Shown: piece after piece, positions 19,201 to 21,690 of the stretch | How positions within the stretch are numbered: position 1 is the first letter of the stretch | How the letters are laid out: each line of letters starts with the position of its first letter | Origin: Plakobranchus ocellatus | Taxonomy: Eukaryota > Mollusca > Gastropoda > Plakobranchidae | Assembly: GCA_019648995.1 (NCBI GenBank) | Contig: BLXT01007928.1 | Coordinates: 3,756,121-3,777,810 of the forward strand | Length of the DNA stretch: 21,690 nt | Reading direction: 5' to 3' | Position numbers and translations under genes: made by a program | The notes under the pieces: model-generated | What the model was told of the DNA's origin: nothing | Database searches by the model: none | Seen by the model: the letters and a program-made list of their open reading frames with translations, nothing else

Positions 19201-21519
19201 TGTTATGACAGCATTGTGTTCCGATCTGTCATTTGAACCACATTACTGCATAATAAACTAAGTTCATATTTTTGCACTATTCAAATTGAATAAGACTTCG
19301 AAGTAAATTAAAAGTATAAAAAGTGCTTTGATATTTTCTCTGATGCGTCTATAGGCAGGTGCTTATCTTCTAAACCTGATGGACACGTATGCTGCCTCCT
19401 GGTCGTTGATGCTTATAGGTCTGGCTGAGACACTGGCCATCTCTTATGTATATGGTGAGATTTCGGGACACATGAAGGTTTGGGGAGAGGATGGAGGAGG
19501 GAGAGACAGGGTTACAGATTTACGGGATAGGTGACTAAAATAGCGAAACCTATGATTTAACATGTAAGGGACATTGTCTTGTATTCCAAGAAAAAGAAGT
19601 GAAAAAAAAATGATCCGGTGGTACCTCTTTACATGTAGATTTTCGAAATTGTTCCTCCGGTTTTTATCCATAACATCATACCTAGGCCCTATAGTTCTTA
19701 AAACTCGCTCTAGTCAGTTCATTATATCTTGCCATCTCTCCTCTTATCAATTTATCTTTCTCTACCGCTATGATTTCTCCATGTTCTCTCCTTTCTTCCA
19801 TTCTATTTCTTCTTCATCTGTCCCTATCAATTGCAGGCTGCAACCGCTTCTACCAAGACATGACCCTGATGTATGGCTCCCAGCCCAATATATGGTGGAA
19901 GATCTGTTGGATGGCGCTGTCGCCCTTGCTTATAGTAGTGAGTTGATTAGAGTGCACGTTCCTGTTTTTCTATCAAGGTGTATAATTCCACATGTTCTAA
20001 TTGTTTAGATATGCCGTGGAACTACGCCTCTCAGAAAGAGATCACTTGCTAACTACATGTTCTTATTTGACTTTTAATGTTGAAGATTTCCTTAAATTGA
20101 TTTCCAAAAGTGTTGAAGTCTGCTTTTTGCCAAATGAGAAGCAGTATCGTCCACAGACTTGACACTGACGATACTGCTCTATGATTGACTACAGCAGAAG
20201 TATATCCATGCCTGGATTGCTCAAGACTTAGTATTATTTTTTCTAAGCGTTTACTTTCTACTCAGTGATAATATTTTTTTTAAATATGATAATTGAAATA
20301 AAGTTTACAAAGAAACTGGTTTTGACCAACAGACGATTTACGATCACAATATGTAGTCATTATGTTTGAAGATACCGTGTTTGTTTGAATCTCTATATCC
20401 ATCCCTACCACCGCCGCCTAGACCAAGGACGGATAAAAGGCCGGAAATTATCACGTACTTCTTTGGCTACAGTATGCAAACGTCTAATCTTCACAAAGGA
20501 TAGATAATAGCTTGAAGAAATAGAGGGGAGGCCCAGGTCAAACGCTTGATACAATAACAATAAACTGAATATATCAACAATTAGTCAACCGTTATATCTT
20601 TCATGACACTTTTTTTTTCACAAACCTGGACATTGCCTGTTTTGACCAGTTCATCCTGGTGTTCGCCTGTGTGGACTACAGCCCGGCCACCTACGGCAGC
20701 TACACATACTCTGCTGGTGGCGAAGCTCTTGGTTGGCTGATGGTCATAGCCTCTGCTATTTGGATACCTGCGTGTGCCTTGTATAAGCTACTAAAAGAGG
20801 ACGAAGGAAAAACGTTTCTACAGGTACATAATGTAGTTTTCTCTTCTAGTATTTTGTTTCTTTACTTCTGGAACTCCTTTAGAACGAACCTGCTGCTTAA
20901 ACAAATGGTGTTTGAGATTTTCGTGATGAGGCAGGAAGACAAAGAATGTTTGCAATCAAAATGAAGCATAGTACGATTCAAGATAACAATGATAGTAATG
21001 AAGTTTTGGAGATATGCAGCGGTGTTGATGTTGATGGTGATGGTTTTGGTAATGGTTTGATGGTGGCGGTGTGGTATAGGTGCTTTTAATAATATCTAGA
21101 GGAATTAATGTTGAAATTGAAAATGTTTTCATAATTGATAATGATTGAATTGATAAATCATTACAAGACTTAGTCTCTAAGAATTTTATTTTTTGGACCA
21201 TATCACTCCCTACCCATCTTGTTATAAAAGATTTTATGAGCAAAAAAAAAGCATCAATAAATAGATTGTCTAGCTCCATGTTAAAATCTAAGTTTTGGGG
21301 GTTTTGTATCTTGTTTACTCACATTTGCAGAAGTTGCGTCTTCAAACAATGCCTAACAAGTACTGGGGTCCAGCATTGGTCAAACACAGAAGACTTATAG
21401 ATTACGTTCAGGACTTTGTTCTTGACCCTGAAGGGGACAAAAAGAAACTGGCCTATATCAATCAAGCATTCGCCTACAGCACAATCACTTTAGACGATCG
21501 AGTTTCAATGGGCACCGGG
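5690..21519 (+). CDS. SLC6-family Na+/Cl- -dependent transporter, glycine-transporter-like (15 coding exons)
   Basis: Joining the 15 exons given in the summary yields 804 codons in one frame up to a donor at 21520, or 808 residues if the frame runs on to TAA at 21532-21534. The product is a 12-TM LeuT-fold plasma-membrane symporter. Key residues in my numbering: TM1 GYAVGLGN with Na+ ligand N210 and outer-gate R213; Gly207 where monoamine transporters carry Asp; TM3 Y284; Cl- site Y230, Q467, S471, N503, S507; Na2 site D571-S572; gate D626 in TM10; Trp476-Gly-Gly in TM6 as in glycine transporters. EL2 (about 300-387) has a Cys pair (C308, C318) and two N-glycosylation sequons (N335, N349). 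Length and the ~188-residue N-terminus resemble SLC6A5/GlyT2 (about 800 residues), but G473 matches GlyT1. Family assignment is firm; glycine as substrate is inference. The 3' end may lie outside the window. Confidence 0.93.
6270..6678 (+). repeat. 55-bp tandem array carrying 5' splice-site-like sequences
   Basis: About seven and a half units with a 54-55 bp period. Corresponding positions are 6293, 6348, 6403, 6458, 6513, 6567, 6622 and 6677. The unit core is TTCTAGCTTCTAGCCG, then TCTAGACAG|GTGAGC, then CCTGACAGAGAGCATT. Donor-like GT positions are 6401, 6456, 6511, 6565, 6620 and 6675. The exon 1 end shares CTAGCTTCTAGCCG and ACAGGT in register, with about 31 of 41 aligned bases identical by hand, so the array appears related by descent to the real exon 1/intron 1 junction. 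The first unit or two lack a GT. Confidence 0.9.
6734..6989 (+). repeat. 119/137-bp tandem duplication with a donor-like core
   Basis: Copy 1 (6734-6852) and copy 2 (6853-6989) are nearly identical apart from an 18-bp insertion in copy 2 after GGACAGTTATC. Both begin GACTCAAGATCCCATCC and end near GTGCATA; the next GACT starts a third, aborted copy. Each contains TTCTAGTCAG|GTAA (GT at 6799 and 6936). The flanking bases align at about 74% by hand with the 55-bp unit, so this looks like a longer unit grown from the same module. Confidence 0.9.
7656..7831 (+). CDS. SLC6 exon 2: end of N-terminus and TM1
   Basis: Encodes residues 162-219 and two bases of R220. A short Pro/Ser linker (about 162-180) leads to the family start motif [10 protein letters not shown], then TM1 (about 195-219) with [19 protein letters not shown]210 matches the Na+ ligand Asn27 of LeuT, R213 is the extracellular gate arginine, and Gly207 replaces the Asp of monoamine transporters, so the substrate should be an amino acid, not an amine. 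Acceptor CATCCACAG has a short pyrimidine tract; donor CAG|GTCAGT, phase 2. Confidence 0.95.
8010..9010 (+). repeat. Intron 2 direct repeat, copy 1
   Basis: Shares many collinear blocks with copy 2 about 1.17-1.19 kb downstream: CCAATGGTTGTC (8050), CTAGACCACCAAA and TAGAGAGGAAAT (about 8113-8175), GCTTGTCGAAATAAATCACC (8311), GGGAAACAATACTGTTTCC (8380), GGTATGGGGAGGGGG (8656) and TACGATCCGATGACGGCC (8943). Spacing is kept with small indels. The order and length could suit an old LTR or other noncoding element, but no reverse transcriptase, primer-binding site or target-site duplication was seen. Confidence 0.85.
9172..10200 (+). repeat. Intron 2 direct repeat, copy 2
   Basis: Same block order as copy 1: CCAATGGTTGTC (9221), CCGTAGAGAGGAAAT (about 9330), GCTTGTCGAAATAAATCACC (9478), the GGAAACAATACTGTTTCC hairpin (about 9545), GGTATGGGGAGGGGG (9824) and TACGATCCGATGACGGCC (10134). 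Point differences are frequent and the Kozak-like and ORF features are not shared, so both copies look noncoding and old. Edges are approximate. Confidence 0.85.
10724..10795 (+). other. In-frame alternative 5' extension of exon 3
   Basis: A second good acceptor, TTTTTATTTCTTAG at 10710-10723, would lengthen exon 3 by exactly 72 nt. It keeps the same phase, has no stop codon, and would insert 24 residues (Lys- and Leu-rich) between R220 and the NGGG motif at the start of TM2. That position is highly conserved in SLC6 proteins, so the longer form is unlikely to transport. Use is unproven. Confidence 0.3.
10796..10938 (+). CDS. SLC6 exon 3: TM2
   Basis: Completes R220 and encodes 221-267 plus one base of G268. 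The family motif [10 protein letters not shown] opens TM2 (about 223-248); Y230 is at the Cl- ligand position (Tyr86 of GAT1). [10 protein letters not shown] (242-251) is the standard end of TM2. A Cys/Lys-containing intracellular loop follows (252-267). Acceptor ATTATTTTTCCCCAG; donor AAAG|GTAAAT, phase 1. Phase matching to exon 2 (AG+A) and exon 4 (G+GC) fixes both ends. Confidence 0.95.
10939..11949 (+). other. Intron 3
   Basis: Phase 1. Holds the GA tract 11120-11263 in its first third; the rest is AT-rich with poly-T runs and no exon-like element. The acceptor region before exon 4 is TGCATCCCTGTCTCAATTCCCAG. Confidence 0.85.
11120..11263 (+). repeat. (GA)n purine tract in intron 3
   Basis: Nearly pure purine over about 145 nt on the transcribed-sense strand, with a G8 run near 11128, long GA alternation at about 11170-11203, and AAAG interruptions at the end. 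In pre-mRNA it would be complementary to the CU tract of intron 8. Confidence 0.9.
11950..12096 (+). CDS. SLC6 exon 4: TM3 and start of extracellular loop 2
   Basis: Encodes G268 (split) to K316 plus one base. TM3 (about 268-297) carries [10 protein letters not shown], where Y284 matches the substrate- and gate-lining Tyr108 of LeuT/Tyr140 of GAT1. [14 protein letters not shown] begins EL2, with C308 as first partner of the conserved disulfide. I end the exon before GTTGGT (12097), because with the strong acceptor at 12797 it gives NTK-N-C-S. An alternative end at 12100 (GTACAG donor) with the AG at 12803-12804 gives NTK-S-C instead. Both donors are weak. The core is certain, the last few bases are not. 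Confidence 0.9.
12097..12797 (+). other. Intron 4
   Basis: Phase 1. The donor is followed almost at once by a poly-A/GA tract (12106-12167). The rest is AT-rich and ends in a strong pyrimidine tract TTGTTTTTTCCCTCTAG. A second AG seven bases further on (12803-12804) creates the splice ambiguity noted for exons 4 and 5. Confidence 0.85.
12106..12167 (+). repeat. A-run plus (GA)n directly after the exon 4 donor
   Basis: A ten-base A run followed by about 50 nt of GA dinucleotides, starting about ten bases after the exon 4 donor. Length variation here would alter the immediate context of a weak 5' splice site. Confidence 0.95.
12798..12957 (+). CDS. SLC6 exon 5: extracellular loop 2
   Basis: Completes N317 and encodes 318-369 plus two bases of T370. 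This is the large extracellular loop between TM3 and TM4. It has C318 (disulfide partner of C308), further cysteines C327 and C338, and two N-glycosylation sequons, NGT at 335 and NTS at 349, as is usual for SLC6 carriers. It ends SPSEEYW, the family motif before TM4. Acceptor CCCTCTAG, donor GGAC|GTGAGT, phase 2. Loop sequence is the least conserved part of the family, but frame, cysteines and the EEYW end support it. Confidence 0.9.
12958..13790 (+). other. Intron 5
   Basis: Phase 2, AT-rich. No repeat array. A 15-bp match to the start of exon 14 (TTCATCCTGGTGTTC, about 13408) lies in it but has no matching sequence beyond that. Ends with a long pyrimidine tract before TTCCTCAG. Confidence 0.85.
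13791..13923 (+). CDS. SLC6 exon 6: end of EL2 and TM4
   Basis: Completes T370 and encodes 371-414. [10 protein letters not shown] is a form of the family segment after [26 protein letters not shown] is TM4 (about 387-406), and KGIKTTGK matches the conserved KG-K-SGK loop leading to TM5. Acceptor TTTTTTCCTCAG; donor AAA|GTCAGC, phase 0. The next residues VVYFTA come from exon 7, giving the usual GKVVYFTA. Confidence 0.93.
13924..15087 (+). other. Intron 6
   Basis: Phase 0. Begins with a GTT/GTC-rich trinucleotide stretch (about 13980-14047), then AT-rich sequence, and holds a candidate 37-nt cassette at 14883-14919. The acceptor before exon 7 (CCCCCATGACACACAG) has a short pyrimidine tract. 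Confidence 0.85.
14883..14919 (+). other. Candidate 37-nt poison exon in intron 6
   Basis: Flanked by a strong acceptor CATTTTTTCTCAG (AG at 14881-14882) and a strong donor GTGTAG|GTAAGA (GT at 14920). Spliced after phase-0 exon 6, its second codon is TAA, and 37 nt would shift the frame in any case. If used it would truncate the carrier after TM4 and target the mRNA for decay. Only the splice-site pair is seen; use is unproven. Confidence 0.3.
15088..15222 (+). CDS. SLC6 exon 7: TM5 and EL3
   Basis: Encodes 415-459, exactly 45 codons. [30 protein letters not shown] is the signature TM5 block of the family (TM5 about 415-434), and [12 protein letters not shown] is the EL3 segment that precedes TM6. 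Both ends are phase 0; acceptor ACACACAG, donor AAG|GTCAGT. Conservation to SLC6 members is obvious across the whole exon. Confidence 0.96.
15223..16131 (+). other. Intron 7
   Basis: Phase 0, AT-rich with several poly-T runs (about 15596-15660, 16020-16080). No repeats or exon-like segments recognised. Its acceptor lacks a long pyrimidine tract. Confidence 0.85.
16132..16235 (+). CDS. SLC6 exon 8: TM6 with substrate and chloride site
   Basis: Encodes 460-493 plus two bases of R494. [19 protein letters not shown] contains the unwound part of TM6. Q467 and S471 match Cl- ligands of GAT1 (Gln291, Ser295). G473 is at the position that separates GlyT1 (Gly) from GlyT2 (Ser479). W476-G-G is typical of glycine transporters, while SLGP is typical of monoamine carriers. 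SYNRFHNN is the conserved TM6 end, but the usual HNNCYRD reads HNNALRD. Donor CTCAG|GTATCG, phase 2. A stronger-looking GTGAGT lies 8 nt downstream but would break the frame. Confidence 0.95.
16251..16364 (+). repeat. (CT)n microsatellite directly after the exon 8 donor
   Basis: About 28 nt of pure CT, then CT broken by TTTC, CCCT and TGC. It starts 15 nt after the exon 8 donor and is the reverse complement in type of the GA tracts of introns 3 and 4. The open frames through it are low-complexity artefacts. Confidence 0.95.
16905..17010. mobile_element. GC-rich block, possible retroposon fragment
   Basis: A GC-rich, clearly different segment inside an AT-rich intron, containing AGGGCGCCGTTGGGACGG and GCAGATCTCTGGGCGGAT, followed by T-rich and TTTA repeats. 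The composition and boundary resemble a degenerate SINE-type insertion in reverse orientation, but no intact tRNA A/B boxes, poly-A tail or target-site duplication could be shown. Confidence 0.25.
17197..17321 (+). CDS. SLC6 exon 9: TM7 with sodium and chloride ligands
   Basis: Completes R494 and encodes 495-535 plus one base of G536. [25 protein letters not shown] is TM7 (about 495-519). N503 and S507 match the Cl- ligands Asn327 and Ser331 of GAT1. The following loop [11 protein letters not shown] is the usual EL4 start. Acceptor TTCTACAG; donor AGCG|GTAAGG, phase 1. Confidence 0.96.
17322..17693 (+). other. Intron 9
   Basis: Phase 1, short and AT-rich, no repeats. The region before the acceptor (CTGATCACACAG) has a weak pyrimidine tract. 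Confidence 0.85.
17694..17806 (+). CDS. SLC6 exon 10: EL4 and start of TM8
   Basis: Completes G536 and encodes 537-573. [17 protein letters not shown] is the conserved EL4 helix-turn-helix, the extracellular lid. [18 protein letters not shown] is TM8 (about 556-578), with D571 and S572 at the Na2 site (Asp395 and Ser396 of GAT1). Donor CAG|GTGAGA, phase 0. Confidence 0.96.
17807..18331 (+). other. Intron 10
   Basis: Phase 0. The second half is an imperfect TCA/ATC trinucleotide stretch (18118-18300). Acceptor GTTTTTATCTGTTTCAG is strong. Confidence 0.85.
18118..18300 (+). repeat. Imperfect (TCA)n/(ATC)n trinucleotide region
   Basis: Many interrupted TCATCA, CATCATCAT and GTCGTCATC groups. 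Similar GAT/GTT-type degenerate triplet stretches occur at about 13980-14047 and 21010-21070. The open frame through it (Ile/Val/His-rich) is not a gene. Confidence 0.7.
18332..18460 (+). CDS. SLC6 exon 11: end of TM8 and TM9
   Basis: Encodes 574-616, 43 codons, phase 0 at both ends. [17 protein letters not shown] continues TM8 into the intracellular loop. [25 protein letters not shown] is the loop and TM9 (about 596-613), ending in the GLPLVT motif common to SLC6 carriers. Donor AAG|GTGGGG is weak. Joined to exon 12 it reads TKAGAY, where most relatives have TQGG. Confidence 0.95.
18461..19354 (+). other. Intron 11
   Basis: Phase 0, AT-rich. Readthrough from exon 11 stops at 18506-18508. 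No array or exon-like element seen. Acceptor TGATGCGTCTATAG. Confidence 0.85.
19355..19454 (+). CDS. SLC6 exon 12: TM10
   Basis: Encodes 617-649 plus one base of G650. [32 protein letters not shown] is TM10. D626 is at the outer-gate acidic position (Asp404 of LeuT) that pairs with R213, and E641 is the family-conserved glutamate of TM10. The acceptor is ATAG (19354); the next AG, eight bases upstream of TATC, would give a stop and is rejected. Donor TATG|GTGAGA, phase 1. Confidence 0.95.
19455..19836 (+). other. Intron 12
   Basis: Phase 1. Short purine-rich opening, then AT-rich, then a long pyrimidine-rich run (about 19730-19836) before TCAATTGCAG. Confidence 0.85.
19837..19937 (+). CDS. 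SLC6 exon 13: intracellular loop 5 and TM11 start
   Basis: Completes G650 and encodes 651-683. [17 protein letters not shown] is the conserved loop after TM10 (family form G-RF--DI--M-G--P). [16 protein letters not shown] begins TM11 (about 668-691). Donor GTA|GTGAGT, phase 0, strong. The exon joins exon 14 as LLIV-FILVF. Confidence 0.95.
19938..20649 (+). other. Intron 13
   Basis: Phase 0, AT-rich. Contains a perfect 12-bp inverted repeat (20140-20178). The acceptor TGTTTTGACCAG has a moderate pyrimidine tract behind a poly-T run at 20608-20618. Confidence 0.85.
20140..20178. repeat. Perfect 12-bp stem hairpin in intron 13
   Basis: AGCAGTATCGTC (20140-20151) and GACGATACTGCT (20167-20178) are exact reverse complements around a 15-nt loop. 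Pairing continues weakly for several bases outward with mismatches. It may be the remnant of a small inverted-repeat element or simply a local hairpin in the pre-mRNA. Confidence 0.85.
20650..20823 (+). CDS. SLC6 exon 14: end of TM11, EL6, TM12
   Basis: Encodes 684-741, 58 codons, phase 0 at both ends. [20 protein letters not shown] finishes TM11 and gives EL6, close to the P-TYG-Y motif of glycine-type carriers. [24 protein letters not shown] is TM12 (about 710-730), with the conserved GW and IP. The donor CAG|GTACAT is weak, and the frame stays open for 46 codons past it (stop at 20962-20964). Confidence 0.95.
20824..21330 (+). other. Intron 14
   Basis: Phase 0. An open frame continues from exon 14 to 20964. 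A degenerate GAT/GGT triplet stretch lies at about 21010-21070. The acceptor TTTACTCACATTTGCAG is good. Confidence 0.85.
21331..21519 (+). CDS. SLC6 exon 15: cytoplasmic C-terminal tail
   Basis: Encodes 742-804. [11 protein letters not shown] (751-761) matches the WGP-L--HR motif in the C-terminal tails of glycine-type carriers. The rest is hydrophilic, with basic and acidic clusters (PEGDKKK). The last 12 codons (793-804) are the exonic part of the first unit of the 79-bp array. The end is chosen at GGG|GTAAGC, a strong donor, which implies at least one more exon beyond the window. If the donor is not used, the frame adds Val-Ser-Val-Ile and stops at 21532-21534. Confidence 0.85.
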
Positions 21520-21690
21520 GTAAGCGTGATATAATCAACTATACACACATTGCTCAATAGTTATCACTCTAGACGATCGAGTTTCAATGAGCACCAGGGT
21601 AAGCGTGGTTTTATCAACTATACACACATTGCTCAATAGTTATCACTCTAGACGATCGAGTTTCAATGGGCACCAGGGTAAGCGTGATAT
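21484..21690 (+). repeat. 79-bp tandem array spanning the exon 15/intron boundary
   Basis: Units start at 21484, 21563 and 21642 (period 79), and the last is cut by the window edge at 49 nt. Unit 1 begins exactly on codon 793, with 36 nt exonic and 43 nt intronic. Units 1 and 2 differ at about 6 of 79 positions. All three keep the coding-like segment and a donor (GT at 21520, 21599 and 21678 in GTAAGC). Unit 2 has lost the TAA stop seen in unit 1. Confidence 0.95.

Noticed and set aside
19574-20008. 144-residue open frame on + strand
   Set aside because: Covers intron 12 and exon 13 in the wrong frame; the conserved TM11 frame is different.
1-21690. CRISPR array, bacterial operon or prophage
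   Set aside because: No prokaryotic gene structure; the tandem arrays have no spacers and the gene is clearly spliced.
1-21690. tRNA or rRNA genes
   Set aside because: No convincing cloverleaf or conserved rRNA segment found by eye.

Overview
The window is eukaryotic, AT-rich genomic DNA: one spliced protein-coding gene on the + strand, split by GT-AG introns of about 0.4-3 kb and surrounded by abundant simple repeats. The gene encodes a Na+/Cl- -dependent neurotransmitter/amino-acid transporter of the SLC6 (NSS) family. I reconstructed 15 coding exons (5690-6172, 7656-7831, 10796-10938, 11950-12096, 12798-12957, 13791-13923, 15088-15222, 16132-16235, 17197-17321, 17694-17806, 18332-18460, 19355-19454, 19837-19937, 20650-20823, 21331-21519). 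All junction phases agree and give 804 codons up to the last donor. No other credible gene was found on either strand. The style (microsatellite-rich introns, divergent SLC6 member with a long acidic N-terminus) suggests a marine or other protostome invertebrate, perhaps a mollusc, but that is inference.

Layout: 1-5557 is noncoding (upstream or 5' intron), with a GA tract at 180-338, a compound CT/TA/TATC/TGTC microsatellite at 2999-3342 and a G-quadruplex motif at 5482-5509. A probable 5'-UTR acceptor lies at 5556-5557, and the reading frame opens at 5690 with two short upstream ORFs close by. Exon 1 encodes a 161-residue cytoplasmic extension. Exons 2-14 encode the 12-TM core, with all expected Na+ and Cl- ligand positions. 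Exon 15 encodes the C-terminal tail. TM1 has Gly at the monoamine-aspartate position and TM6 has the Trp-Gly-Gly of glycine transporters, so a glycine-like or small neutral amino acid is the most likely substrate class. Total length and the long N-terminus resemble SLC6A5 (GlyT2).

The most unusual structure is in the splice junctions. The exon 1/intron 1 boundary is related to a 55-bp tandem array just downstream (about 6270-6678), and most units carry a good 5' splice-site sequence. A larger 119/137-bp duplication (6734-6989) carries diverged copies of the same module. At the other end of the gene, the exon 15/intron boundary is itself copy 1 of a 79-bp tandem array (21484 to the window edge), and each copy keeps the donor. 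Other points of interest are a tandem ~1-kb duplication in intron 2, a candidate poison exon in intron 6, an in-frame alternative acceptor before exon 3, and complementary GA and CU tracts flanking exons 5-8.
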